Assembly: GCA_963745915.1 (NCBI GenBank)
Contig: CAVUZA010000002.1
Span: 1,364,001 to 1,428,000, forward strand
From: VRUE01 sp963745915
GTDB lineage: Bacteria; Actinomycetota; Thermoleophilia; Solirubrobacterales; 70-9
DNA: 64,000 bases
Direction of reading: 5' to 3'
The notes under the pieces are model-generated. The model did not search any database, was not told the origin of the DNA, and was given only the letters and a program-made list of their open reading frames with translations. The translations under genes and the position numbers were made by a program. Positions 29,804-38,665 of the stretch are shown one piece after another. How positions within the stretch are numbered: position 1 is the stretch's first letter; every line of letters starts with the position of its first letter.

Positions 29804-30833
29804 ATGCCGACCGCGTCGATCTTCGCTGAGCGCTTCTTCTCGCAGGGGCTTGCGGGGGCGCCCGCGCGCAGTCCCGCCGCGGTCGCGGAGCGGCTGCTCG
29901 CGGTGCAGGGGCAGGACCCGCGCGGGGCGCGGCTGGCGGTGCGGGCGCGCAGCGAGGGGCTGGGCGCGGCCGACGTCGACCGGGCGCTGGGCGAGCGCGA
30001 GCTGTTGATCACCTGGCTCAACCGCGGCACCCTGCACCTGGTGCGCAGCGAGGACTACCCGCTGCTGCAGGCGCTGACCACGCCGCCGCTGCTGAGCTCG
30101 TGCAAGCGGCGGCTGAGCCAGGAGGGGATCTCGCCCGAGCAGGGCGAGCGGGCGGTGGCGAGGATCGAGGGCGCCCTGGCGGAGGAGGGGCCGCTGACCC
30201 GCCAGCAGACTGCGCGAGCGGCTCGAGGCCGCGGACGTGCCGGTCCAGGGCCAGGCGCTGATCCACCTGCTCTTCCTCGCCGCGGTACGCGGGGTCGCGG
30301 TGCGCGGGCCGATGGCCGGCAGCGACCACGCCTACGCCCTGGTCTCCGACTGGCTGCCGGCGGCGAAGCCGGCCGAGCGCGACGTCGCCCTGGGCGAGCT
30401 GGCCCGCCGCTACCTGGCCGGCCACGCGCCCGCCGACGACCGCGACCTCGCCCGCTGGGCCGGCCTGCCGCTGCGCGACGCCCGCGCCGGGCTGGCGGCG
30501 ATCGGCTCCGAGCTGGTCGAGCGCGACGACGGCCTCGTCCACCTCGCCAGGCGCCCGCCGGCCGCCGAGGTCCCGGCGCCGCGCCTGCTCGGCGCCTTCG
30601 ACCCGCTGCTGCTCGGCTGGACCTCACGCGAAAAGATCCTCGGCCCGCACACCCAGATCGTCACCCGCAACGGGATCTTCCGCCCCTTCGCCCTGGTCGG
30701 CGGCCGCGCCGCGGCGACCTGGCGCCTCAACCGCGGCGAGGTCGGGATCGAGCCGCTCGGCCGCATCGCCAAGCCGGCGGCCGCGGCGCTCGATGCCGAA
30801 GCGGCCGACGTCGAACGCTTCCTGGCCGCCTGA
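29804..30833 (+). pseudogene. Winged-helix DNA-binding-domain protein (YcaQ/AlkX-like), frameshifted
   Basis: The N-terminal part (AVAERLLAVQGQDPRGARLAVRARS...LITWLNRGTLHLVRSEDY) and C-terminal part (LGAFDPLLLGWTSREKILG...IVTRNGIFRPFALVGGRAAATWRL) belong to the winged-helix family that includes DNA glycosylase-like YcaQ/AlkX proteins. They lie in different frames. An extra A in CAGACTG at 30206-30212 causes the shift; deleting it gives RQQLRERLEAADVPVQGQ and one continuous 342-residue protein. The total length is one base over a multiple of three. Everything else looks intact, so the break is recent or a sequence error. Confidence 0.8.
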
Positions 30834-30843
30834 GCCGCGCTCG

Positions 30844-32001
30844 CTACTGGACGACCGGCAGCGGCGTGCCGCCGACCGGCGGCGCTTCGGCGCTGCCCGG
30901 CACCGCCTGCAGGACGGGCAGCTCCTGCGGAGTGGCGGCGACGATGCCGCGGGCGGCCTGGCGGATCGCCTGCGAGGCGGGCGCGTCGGGGTCGGCGGTG
31001 ACCAGCGGCGAGCCGCTGTCGGCGTGCTCGCGCAGCGGCTCGGAGAGCGGCACCTTGCCGAGCAGCGGGATGTCGAGCTCGTCTGCGAGCAGCTGGCCGC
31101 CGCCCTCGCCGAAGATCGTGAAGCGCTCCCCGTCCGGGGTGGTGAAGCCGGACATGTTCTCGATCGCGCCGAGCAGCTCGAGGTCGAACTTCTGCGCCAT
31201 GTCGGCGGCCCGCTTGGCGACGGTCTGGGCCGCCGGCTGCGGGGTCGTGACCAGCACGAACTTGGCCTGCGGCAGGAGCTGGGCGAGGGTCATCGAGACG
31301 TCGCCGGTGCCGGGCGGCAGGTCGAGCAGCAGGTACTCGAGCTCGCCCCAGGCGACGTCCTCGAGGAACTGCTGGATCGCCTTGTGCAGCATCGGCCCGC
31401 GCCAGACGACGGCGGAGTTCTCCTCGACGAAGAAGCCGATCGACATCACCTTGACGCCGCCCGCCGCCTGCAGCGGCAGGATCTTGCGCTCGGCGTCGAC
31501 CTCGGGCTTGCGGTTGACCCCGAGCATGCGCGGGATCGAGTAGCCGTAGACGTCGCAGTCGAGCGCCCCGGCCGGGTGGCCTTCGGCGGTCAGCGCCGCG
31601 GCCAGGTTGGCGGTCATCGTCGACTTGCCGACGCCGCCCTTGCCGGAGGCGACGCAGATCACGTTCTTGACCTGGGCCAGCGCCCCGGCCGGCAGCTTGC
31701 CGCGGCCGAGGGTCTGCTGCAGGCTCGATTTCTCCTCCTCGGAGAGGACGTCGAAGCCGACCGCGACCTCGGTCACGCCGTCCAGGGCGGAGACCTGCTG
31801 GGCGACCGCCTGTTCGAAGTGCGAGCGGATCGGGCAGCCGGCGGTGGTCAGCGAGACCACGACCTCGACCCGGCCGCTCTCGGCGACCTCGATCGAGCGC
31901 ACCATCCCCAGCTCGACGATCGAGCGGCGCAGCTCAGGGTCGATCACGGCGCGCAGCTTCTCGGTTATCTGATCCTGCGTCGGAAGTGGCATCGGGGCCA
32001 T
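30844..32001 (-). CDS. Mrp/NBP35-family iron-sulfur carrier ATPase
   Basis: This P-loop ATPase carries and transfers iron-sulfur clusters in the cytoplasm. Residues 5-95 form a MIP18/DUF59-like domain (VIDPELRRSIVELGMVRSI), followed by the deviant Walker A CVASGKGGVGKST, YGYSIPRMLG and the switch motif LLLDLPPGTGDV. The CxxC of some Mrp proteins is not seen here. About 385 residues is typical. Start ATG 32001 or 31992 are both possible. It may serve the iron-sulfur subunit of succinate dehydrogenase among others. Confidence 0.93.
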   Translation of the reverse strand: MAPMPLPTQDQITEKLRAVIDPELRRSIVELGMVRSIEVAESGRVEVVVSLTTAGCPIRSHFEQAVAQQVSALDGVTEVAVGFDVLSEEEKSSLQQTLGRGKLPAGALAQVKNVICVASGKGGVGKSTMTANLAAALTAEGHPAGALDCDVYGYSIPRMLGVNRKPEVDAERKILPLQAAGGVKVMSIGFFVEENSAVVWRGPMLHKAIQQFLEDVAWGELEYLLLDLPPGTGDVSMTLAQLLPQAKFVLVTTPQPAAQTVAKRAADMAQKFDLELLGAIENMSGFTTPDGERFTIFGEGGGQLLADELDIPLLGKVPLSEPLREHADSGSPLVTADPDAPASQAIRQAARGIVAATPQELPVLQAVPGSAEAPPVGGTPLPVVQ

Positions 32002-32112
32002 TCTGGCAAAGCGGCGGCGCCGACCGTCCGGCCAATTCGCCGCCGCCAGGGGGGAGAGTTTTGCTCGCTGTGCCCTTAGACCTCTGCACGTCTCACGACA
32101 GAGGAGGAATCG

Positions 32113-34392
32113 ATGTTGAGCACACGTGGAGGAATCGGCCGGATCGTCGCGATGGGAGTGGCGCTGGCCCTGGCGCTGCTGCTGCTCGCCGCGCGCGAGG
32201 CGACGGCGGGCAAGTACTCGGTGGCGCAGTGCGGCTGGCACGTCGGCGCCGACGCCGGCTGGGCCGACAGCACCGGCGGGGCGAAGTTCCGCTCCGACGC
32301 CTACTGCGCGACGCCGCCCGGGGCCGACCCGTTCGACGGCGCCCACCTAAAGAGCTTCACCCGCGACGGGCAGGCGACGGTCTCCGGCACGCGCTACGCG
32401 CGCTGGCGCTGGGAGGCGCCGCCGGGCACCGGCATCACCCGGGTCAGCGGCACCTGGTGGCACGCGCTGCACGACGGGCTCGAGCAGCGGATCGGGGTCG
32501 CGACCTGGGGCGGCGGCTTCAACCCGTTCGCCAGCGCGGCGAGCACCGACACCACGCCGCGCGCCTTCGTCGCCGGCTTCGACCCGGCCCAGCCGGCGCT
32601 CGAGGACCGGCTGCTCTGCGCCCGCGGCGAGAGCAAGTGGTGCAGCCTCAGCCCGGGCTCGTGGTCGGCGGTGCGGGCGCTGACGATCACGGTCACCGAC
32701 GACCACCCGCCGGGATCCTCGATCGACGGCGAGATGCTGGCCGGCGGCTGGCTGCGCGGGGTGCGCAAGCTCGGCTACAGCGCCAGCGACGTCGGCGCCG
32801 GCCTCAGCCACACCGACGCCGTCGTCGACGGCATCGCGGTCTACCGCCACGACCACCCCTGCAACACGGTCCAGGTCGGCAGCGAGCTGCGGGCGACGAC
32901 GATGCGCCCCTGCCCGACCGAGCGGGTCGGCTACTACCCGCTGAACACGGCGTCGTTCACCGACGGCCCGCACAGCGTCGGCCACTGCGCCACCGACTTC
33001 GCCGGCAACCCCAACTGCCTCGCGCCGCGCACGGTGCTGATCGACAACAACCCGCCGGCGCACCCGCGCGGCGCGGCGCTGGCCGGGGCCGAGGGCTGGC
33101 GGCGGGCGAACGACTTCGACCTCGCCTGGGCCAACCCCGACCAGGGGCCGGCCAGCCCGATCGGCGGCGCCAGCTGGCGGATCGTCGGGCCCGAGGGCTA
33201 CGCGACGCCGGTGAAGTTCGCCGCCGGCCGCGACCTGCACGAGCTGCACGACCTCTTCGTGCCGCGGGCGGGCGTCTTCCAGGCCGAGCTCTGGCTGCGC
33301 GACGAGGCCGGCAACGAGGCGCGCGGCACGGCGGTCTCGGTGCCGCTGCGCTTCGACGACGTGCCGCCCGCGGTTGCCTTCGAGGCGGGGCCCGGCGACG
33401 GCGCGACGCCGGAGCTGGTGCGGGCGCGGGTCGCCGACGCCCACTCCGGGCCGGCGGCTGGCGAGATCCACATCCGCCGGCTCGGCGGCGAGCGCTGGGA
33501 CGAGCTGCCGGCCAAGCTGCAGGGCGGCGTGGAGGCGGGGCAGGCGACGCTGGTCGCCCGGGTTCCCGGCGAGCTCGAGCCGGGCACCTACGTGCTGCGC
33601 GCCGACGCTGTCGACGCGGCCGGCAACGCGGCGTCCAGCGCCCGCCGCCTCGACGGATCGCAGATGACGATCCGCAAGCTGCCGACGCCGGCGGCCGGGT
33701 CGGCGGCGAAGCTCGGCGGCGCGCGGCGGGCCGCGGCGGGCGGGGCCAAGACCCGGATCTTCGCCCGGCTCGCCTGGCGCGGGCGCGCCGGCGGGCAACT
33801 CAGCGTCCCCTTCCGGGTCGCGGCCAGGCTGCGGGGCCGGCTGCTCGACGCCGACGGCGCCGGCCTCGGCGGGCGGCGGCTGCGGGTGGTCGAGCGGCCC
33901 TCGCGCGGGGCGCTGCGCCCGCGCCGGGTCAGCCGCGTCCTCACCGGGCGCCACGGCGGCTTCCGGTTGCGGCTGGCGCCCGGTCCCTCGCGCCGCGTCT
34001 CGGTCGTCTTCCGCGGCGGCGGCGGCCTGGCGCCCGCCCGGCGGCTGCCGCTGCGCCTGCGGGTGCGGGGCGGGGTCGAGCTGACCGCCGCGCCCACCCA
34101 CCTGCGCACGGGCGAGGCGCTGCGCCTCCGCGGGCGGGTGCGGACTCTGGGGGCGCCGATCCCGCGGCGCGGCAAGCTGATCGCGATCCAGTACTACGAG
34201 CAGGCGACGCGCCGCTGGCGGCCGGTCCTGGTCACCCGCAGCGACCACAGCGGTCGCTTCCGCGCCAGCTACCGCTTCCGCTACGTCACCGGCACGGCCG
34301 CGATCCGCCTGCGAGCCGCCGCCCTCCCCGAGGAGCGCTGGCCCTACGCCCCGGGCTTCTCCCAACCCATCGTCGTCCACGTCTCCGGCTGA
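32113..34392 (+). CDS. Large secreted protein with Ig-like repeats
   Basis: This exported protein of 759 residues has an N-terminal signal peptide (VAMGVALALALLLLAAREATA) and a body built of beta-rich, Ig/fibronectin-like segments, such as the repeated DEAGNEARG, DAAGNAASS and DFAGNPNC turns that mark bacterial Ig-like domains. Cysteine pairs suggest disulfides outside the cell. The C-terminal 200 residues are Arg-rich beta domains. Proteins of this kind are common in Solirubrobacterales and are presumed surface or adhesion proteins. AGGAGG lies 5 bases before ATG. Confidence 0.8.
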   Translation: MLSTRGGIGRIVAMGVALALALLLLAAREATAGKYSVAQCGWHVGADAGWADSTGGAKFRSDAYCATPPGADPFDGAHLKSFTRDGQATVSGTRYARWRWEAPPGTGITRVSGTWWHALHDGLEQRIGVATWGGGFNPFASAASTDTTPRAFVAGFDPAQPALEDRLLCARGESKWCSLSPGSWSAVRALTITVTDDHPPGSSIDGEMLAGGWLRGVRKLGYSASDVGAGLSHTDAVVDGIAVYRHDHPCNTVQVGSELRATTMRPCPTERVGYYPLNTASFTDGPHSVGHCATDFAGNPNCLAPRTVLIDNNPPAHPRGAALAGAEGWRRANDFDLAWANPDQGPASPIGGASWRIVGPEGYATPVKFAAGRDLHELHDLFVPRAGVFQAELWLRDEAGNEARGTAVSVPLRFDDVPPAVAFEAGPGDGATPELVRARVADAHSGPAAGEIHIRRLGGERWDELPAKLQGGVEAGQATLVARVPGELEPGTYVLRADAVDAAGNAASSARRLDGSQMTIRKLPTPAAGSAAKLGGARRAAAGGAKTRIFARLAWRGRAGGQLSVPFRVAARLRGRLLDADGAGLGGRRLRVVERPSRGALRPRRVSRVLTGRHGGFRLRLAPGPSRRVSVVFRGGGGLAPARRLPLRLRVRGGVELTAAPTHLRTGEALRLRGRVRTLGAPIPRRGKLIAIQYYEQATRRWRPVLVTRSDHSGRFRASYRFRYVTGTAAIRLRAAALPEERWPYAPGFSQPIVVHVSG

Positions 34393-34412
34393 GGCCGGCC
34401 GGCGACGGATCG

Positions 34413-34479
34413 GTGCGCAGGGGCGGGGTCCCGGGGAACTCCCGGCGAAGCCAGCCCCGGGACCCCCGCCCCTGCGCAC
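34413..34479. repeat. Very long GC-rich hairpin between secreted protein and cyclophilin genes
   Basis: The arms at 34413-34436 and 34455-34479 pair along 24 bases with a single bulged base, around an 18-base loop. Each arm begins or ends with the GTGCGCAGGGGCGGGG segment or its complement. There is no T-tract. It may end transcription of the upstream gene by stalling, or be a repetitive palindrome. Confidence 0.85.
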
Positions 34480-34520
34480 CCGCCCCGCTGGGAGCGGGTC
34501 AACCGATAGTGTTGGCGCCG

Positions 34521-34979
34521 ATGTCGCAGGCAACGCTTCACACCAGCGCCGGGGCGATCGTGCTCGAGCTGCACGACGAGGACGCGCCGAAGACGGTCGA
34601 GAACTTCCGCAAGCTCGCCGCCGACGGGTTCTACGACAGCCTCGTCTTCCACCGCGTGATCCCCGACTTCATGATCCAGGGCGGCTGCCCGGAGGGCACC
34701 GGCCGCGGCGGGCCGGGCTACACCTTCGAGGACGAGTTCAACGAGCACAAGATCGTGCGCGGGGCGCTGGCGATGGCCAACGCCGGTCCCGACACCAACG
34801 GCTCGCAGTTCTTCATCGTCACCACCGAGGCCGCCCCCTGGCTCGACGGCAAGCACACCGTCTTCGGCCGGGTGGCCGACGGCATGGACGCGGTCGACGC
34901 GATCGAGTCGACCGAGACCGACGCCTCCGACCGACCGGTCGAGCCGCAGGCGATCGAGCGCGTCGAGCTCTCGGAGTAG
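34521..34979 (+). CDS. Cyclophilin-type peptidyl-prolyl cis-trans isomerase
   Basis: This cytoplasmic prolyl isomerase of 152 residues shows the family core: VENFRKLAADGFYDSLVFHRVIPDFMIQGG (with the catalytic Arg in FHRV), the GSQFFI segment and WLDGKHTVFGRV. No signal peptide is seen. It sits between two long-hairpin regions. Confidence 0.95.
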   Translation: MSQATLHTSAGAIVLELHDEDAPKTVENFRKLAADGFYDSLVFHRVIPDFMIQGGCPEGTGRGGPGYTFEDEFNEHKIVRGALAMANAGPDTNGSQFFIVTTEAAPWLDGKHTVFGRVADGMDAVDAIESTETDASDRPVEPQAIERVELSE

Positions 34980-34987
34980 GACCCGCC

Positions 34988-37126
34988 CTAGCCTTCGTGG
35001 CTGAACCGCACGTCGGGGATCAGGGGGTCGAGCCAGGTCGGCATGTACCAGGCCGCCGGGCCGGCCAGGCGTAGGAAGACGGGCAGCAGCAGCAGGCGGA
35101 CGAGGAAGGCGTCGAGCAGGACGGCGACGCCGAGGATCACGCCCATCTCCTTCGGCGGCAGCGGCCCGGAGAGGGCGAAGGTGAAGAAGACGGCGACCAT
35201 CACCGCGCCGGCGGCGAGGATCACCCGGCCGGAGTGGGCGAGGCCGCCGACCATCGCTTCGCGGGCGTCGCCCGACTCCTCCCAGTGCTCGCGCGCCGAG
35301 GAGAGCAGGAAGACGGTGTAGTCCATCGCGATCGCGAAGATCATCGCGAAGAAGAAGATCGGCCCCCAGGCGTCGAGGAAGCCCTGCGATTCGAAGCCGA
35401 GCAGGCCGGAGAGGTGGCCGTCCTGGAAGATCAGGGTGGCGACGCCGAAGGCGGCCGCAGTGGAGAGCAGGTTGGCGAGCACGCCGATCGCGGCCACCAG
35501 CGGCGCCTGGAAGGCGACCAGCAGGAGCAGGAAGCCGAGCGCCAGCACGACCCCGATCGCCAGCGGCGTCTTGGCGGCGAGCGCCGCTTCCAGGTCGTGG
35601 TTTTCGGCCGCCGGCCCGCCGACCAGGACGCCGTCGGGCAGCGCCTCGCGGAGGCGGTCGACGGTGGCGCCGAAGGCCTCGGTCGACGGCCCGGCGCTCG
35701 GCACCGCCTCGATCAGCCGCACGCCCCCGGCCCCGGCCTGCGCCGGCAGCACCGCCGCGATCCCCGGGTCCGCCGCCAAAACCCCGCCGACGGGACGATT
35801 TCCGTCGATATGCGTCGGTTTTCGGCCCGTCGGCGGGGGGATCACTACCTGGAGGGCGCCCGGGGCGCCGGGGCCGAAGGCGGCGCTGACCTGGCGGTAG
35901 CCGACCCGCGAGTGGTCTTCGCTGGGCACGACCTTGATCGAGGGCATGCCGGTGCGCAGGCCGAGGACCGGCAGCGCCAGCAGGACGAGCGCCGCCAGGG
36001 CGGCGCCGCCGAGCGCCAGCGGGTGGCGCCAGAGCAGCTCGCCCCAGCGGGCGAAGCGGGACGAGCGGTGATCGCCGCTGTGCGCCCAGGGCAGGCTCAG
36101 CCGGTCGACCCGGGGGCCGAGCTTGGCCAGCACGGCGGGCAGCAGGGTGAGCGTCGCGGCGAGGACGAAGAGGACCGAGACCATGATCCCCAGCGCCATC
36201 GAGCGGAACGCCGGGCTGGGCACCAGCATCACGGCGGAGAGCGAGATGAGCACGGTGAGGCCGGAGAAGAGGACGGCCTTGCCGGCGGTGTCCATCGTCT
36301 CGCCGACCGCGTCGACGACAGCGTGTCTCTGGCCGAAGAGCGCGTTGCGGAAGCGCATGACGATGAAGAGGGCGTAGTCGATGCCGAGCGCGAGGGCGAA
36401 CATCAGGGCGAAGTTCATCGCCCAGATCGAGATCGGCGCGATCTGCGTGCCGAGGTAGAGGACGCCGGCCGAGGCGACGAGGCCGGTGATCGTCAGCAGC
36501 AGCGGCAGGCCGGCGGCGACCAGCGAGCCGAAGGCGAGGACGAGGATCGCCAGCGTCACCGGCCAGGAGATCAGCTCCGACTTGAGCATCGCGTCGCGGT
36601 TGGCTTCGTTGAAGTCCGACCACATGCCGGCGGCGCCGGTCAGGTTCGCTTCGACGCCGGGGGCGGCAGCTGCCGCCAGTTCGTCCTTGAGGTCGTCGGC
36701 GGCGGCGACCATGCCGTTGGGGTCCTCGGCGGCGCCGGCGCGGATCACCGCGGTGTGGCCGTCGCGCGAGATCGAGGCCCCGGGACGGGGCGGGGTGACG
36801 GTGCTGACCGCGGGGTCGGCGGCGAGGATGCGCTCGGCGCGGACGAGGGTGCGGCGGAAGCGCGGGTCGCTCGCGGTCAGTCGGTCGGAGTGGACGGCGA
36901 GCTGCAGGGCGTAGGCGCCGTTGCCGGCGAAGGCGGCGTCGACCTGCTCGCGCACCTGCACCGACTCGGAGCCGTTGGCCTGCCAGCCGGCGCCGGAGAG
37001 CGCCGTCTCGACCCGCGGGGAGAGGACCCCGAGGCCGACCGCGATCACCGCCCAGGCGGCGAAGACCCGGCCGCGGCGGACGGCGGCGTAGCGCCCGAGC
37101 CGGCCGATCGGCCCCAGCCGCCTCAC
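34988..37126 (-). CDS. MMPL/RND-family transporter with palindromic insert
   Basis: This 712-residue exporter has two MMPL blocks with the signatures FALALGIDYALFIVMRFRNAL (near 245-265) and FAIAMDYTVFLLSSAREHW (near 590-610). A segment reading PPTGRKPTHIDGNRPVGG, in the extracytoplasmic domain near residues 430-448, is encoded by an inverted repeat and looks inserted. The gene ends 8 bases from the cyclophilin gene and is convergent with it. There is no adjacent regulator. Substrate unknown. Confidence 0.92.
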   Translation of the reverse strand: MRRLGPIGRLGRYAAVRRGRVFAAWAVIAVGLGVLSPRVETALSGAGWQANGSESVQVREQVDAAFAGNGAYALQLAVHSDRLTASDPRFRRTLVRAERILAADPAVSTVTPPRPGASISRDGHTAVIRAGAAEDPNGMVAAADDLKDELAAAAAPGVEANLTGAAGMWSDFNEANRDAMLKSELISWPVTLAILVLAFGSLVAAGLPLLLTITGLVASAGVLYLGTQIAPISIWAMNFALMFALALGIDYALFIVMRFRNALFGQRHAVVDAVGETMDTAGKAVLFSGLTVLISLSAVMLVPSPAFRSMALGIMVSVLFVLAATLTLLPAVLAKLGPRVDRLSLPWAHSGDHRSSRFARWGELLWRHPLALGGAALAALVLLALPVLGLRTGMPSIKVVPSEDHSRVGYRQVSAAFGPGAPGALQVVIPPPTGRKPTHIDGNRPVGGVLAADPGIAAVLPAQAGAGGVRLIEAVPSAGPSTEAFGATVDRLREALPDGVLVGGPAAENHDLEAALAAKTPLAIGVVLALGFLLLLVAFQAPLVAAIGVLANLLSTAAAFGVATLIFQDGHLSGLLGFESQGFLDAWGPIFFFAMIFAIAMDYTVFLLSSAREHWEESGDAREAMVGGLAHSGRVILAAGAVMVAVFFTFALSGPLPPKEMGVILGVAVLLDAFLVRLLLLPVFLRLAGPAAWYMPTWLDPLIPDVRFSHEG
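35782..35838. repeat. In-frame inverted repeat within the MMPL gene
   Basis: CCCCGCCGACGGG (35782-35794) and CCCGTCGGCGGGG (35826-35838) are perfect 13-base arms around a 31-base loop. The unit stays open in the gene's frame. Confidence 0.85.
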
Positions 37127-37134
37127 GCCCGCCC

Positions 37135-37183
37135 CTTCCGGTGCGCTTTATGTGGGCATGGCCGGCAAAAGGCGCACCGGAAG
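37135..37183. repeat. Inverted repeat between MMPL and DUF2892 genes
   Basis: CTTCCGGTGCGC (37135-37146) and GCGCACCGGAAG (37172-37183) are perfect 12-base arms around a 25-base loop. It lies upstream of the MMPL gene (minus) and just past the end of the DUF2892 gene, where it could act as a transcript end for the latter. Confidence 0.75.
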
Positions 37184-37184
37184 C

Positions 37185-37454
37185 TCATCGGGCGCAGCCC
37201 CTCTCGACCCCGAACACGCGGCCGAGGATCAGCGAGGCGGGGCACTCGCCGACGGCGACGTAGAGCAGTTGGTTGAAGGCGACGAAGCCGGTGAGGAGGA
37301 GGAACCAGGGGCTGACCAGGACGGCGAGCAGGGCGCTGAGGCCGGTCATCGTCCCCGCCAGGGCGAAGAGGATGCGCTCGAGCGGCCAGTGCGTCGCGGG
37401 GGCGCTGCCGGGCGATTCCCGGGGCGCTGGGTGGGGGGCGGCAACTGTCGGCAT
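37185..37454 (-). CDS. DUF2892 inner-membrane protein
   Basis: This 89-residue protein has a Pro/Ala-rich N-terminus and two membrane spans (ILFALAGTMTGLSALLAVLV and PWFLLLTGFVAFNQLLYVAV), followed by GECPASLILGRVFG. That pattern matches the DUF2892/YgaP-membrane-domain family often linked to sulfide or persulfide handling. It is divergent from an ArsR gene with an operator between them, like the ygaV-ygaP pairing. Confidence 0.8.
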   Translation of the reverse strand: MPTVAAPHPAPRESPGSAPATHWPLERILFALAGTMTGLSALLAVLVSPWFLLLTGFVAFNQLLYVAVGECPASLILGRVFGVERGCAR

Positions 37455-37480
37455 CGCTATCCTCCTGCTCGTCGAATTAC

Positions 37481-37502
37481 AAGTTAACAACTTTACAGTT
37501 GT
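37481..37502. promoter_or_regulatory. ArsR-type operator between DUF2892 and arsR
   Basis: Overlapping palindromes AAGTTAACAACTT (37481-37493) and ACAACT-TTAC-AGTTGT (37487-37502) lie in a notably AT-rich gap. They are the obvious binding site for the divergent ArsR protein. Confidence 0.65.
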
Positions 37503-37524
37503 GAATTGGTAAGATAGCAGACCG

Positions 37525-37863
37525 ATGGCGACGATGCAGAGCCCACTGCAGCCCGAGGCGGCCGAGTTGATCGCGGCGCGCTTCCGGGCGCTGGCGGACC
37601 CGACCCGGCTGCGCATCCTCGACCAGCTGCGCCGCCACGAGGAGGCTTCGGTGGGGGAGTTGACCGAGGCGCTCGGCACGTCCCAGCAGAACGTGTCGAA
37701 GCACCTCGGGGCGCTGCGCGCCGAGGGCTTCGTCGCCCGCCGCAAGCGGGGGACCAGCTCGCTCTACCGGATCGCCGATCCGACCGTGCTCGAGCTCTGC
37801 GACCGGCTCTGCACGGCGATGGAGTCGCAGCTGGCGGCGCTCGGGGCGACGCTGGGCGCCTGA
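37525..37863 (+). CDS. ArsR family transcriptional regulator
   Basis: This 112-residue winged-helix repressor has FRALADPTRLRILDQL, SVGELTEALGTSQQNVSKHLGALRAEGFVARRKRG and a short C-terminal helix with two cysteines (ELCDRLC). The N-terminal Cys of the sulfide-sensing BigR/SqrR proteins is absent from the usual ELxE segment, so sensing of persulfide by the classic two-Cys switch is not supported. The likely target is the divergent DUF2892 gene. Confidence 0.92.
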   Translation: MATMQSPLQPEAAELIAARFRALADPTRLRILDQLRRHEEASVGELTEALGTSQQNVSKHLGALRAEGFVARRKRGTSSLYRIADPTVLELCDRLCTAMESQLAALGATLGA

Positions 37864-37876
37864 GCCGGCCGCCCGC

Positions 37877-38599
37877 TCAGGCCTGCTTGCCGCGCTGCTC
37901 GCGTCGTCGCCGGACCCCCTCGCCCGGCCGCCAGAGGCTGACCAGGCCGGCGACCAGGGTGACGAGGAAGATCTGGCCGGACATCATCTCCAGGCCGGAG
38001 ACCAGCTGCCCGGGCTGCCCGCCGGGGACGAGGTTGCCGTAGCCGGTGGTGGTCAGCGTCGTGTAGCTGAAGAAGATGAAGTCCGAGCTCGCGGGGTGGG
38101 CGACGCCTTCGAAGAAGGGGCCGCCCTGGATGCGGTCGATCGTGCCGTAGACGAAGGTGAAGAGGATGCCGAGCACGGTGTAGACGCTGAGCGCGCCGAG
38201 GATCGTGCGCGAGCCGACCTCGGGTGCGGTGACGACCCGGCGCAGGACCGAGGCCATCGCCACCGCGAGCAGCAGCACCTGGGTCAGCGAGGCGAGGTTG
38301 AGCCAGAGGTGGGCGCCGCTGGCGGCGCCGACGATCGCCAGGGCGACGGTCAGCGCCGAGACCCAGAGCGCCGCGCGCACGAACTCGTGCTTGGCGTGGG
38401 AGCTGGTCAGGGCGACGATCGAGGTGACGCTGGTGGAGAGCACGAGCAGGACCGACGACCAGCCGTCGTTGTCGAGCAGCGAGGTGAGGACGAAGGTGGT
38501 GAGCACCAGGATCAGGACGAGGCCGAAGGCGTCGCTGGCCCGCTCCGCCCGGCGCCGCCACCGCTGACCCGTGCGCTCCCGGCGCGTGCTGGTCTGCAT
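37877..38599 (-). CDS. Potassium channel family protein
   Basis: This 240-residue membrane protein has about six hydrophobic segments; the last two flank the pore loop FFSYTTLTTTGYGNLVPGG, whose TTGYGN is the K+ selectivity filter. The N-terminus is strongly basic (RRERTGQRWRRRAER). There is no RCK domain. Start ATG 38599 is divergent from the methyltransferase at 38666. Confidence 0.88.
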   Translation of the reverse strand: MQTSTRRERTGQRWRRRAERASDAFGLVLILVLTTFVLTSLLDNDGWSSVLLVLSTSVTSIVALTSSHAKHEFVRAALWVSALTVALAIVGAASGAHLWLNLASLTQVLLLAVAMASVLRRVVTAPEVGSRTILGALSVYTVLGILFTFVYGTIDRIQGGPFFEGVAHPASSDFIFFSYTTLTTTGYGNLVPGGQPGQLVSGLEMMSGQIFLVTLVAGLVSLWRPGEGVRRRREQRGKQA

Positions 38600-38665
38600 C
38601 TCGGCCTGCTTCGGCTGCCGCGCTGGGTTTCCTGCCGCGAACGCGCCCCTGATAGACCTTCGGAC

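Noticed and set aside
30231..30245. Possible third copy of the sdhB palindrome (GGACGTGCCGGTCC)
   Set aside because: It has one extra base, lacks the GGAGGTCATAA centre and the second arm; it is ordinary coding sequence for AADVPVQ.
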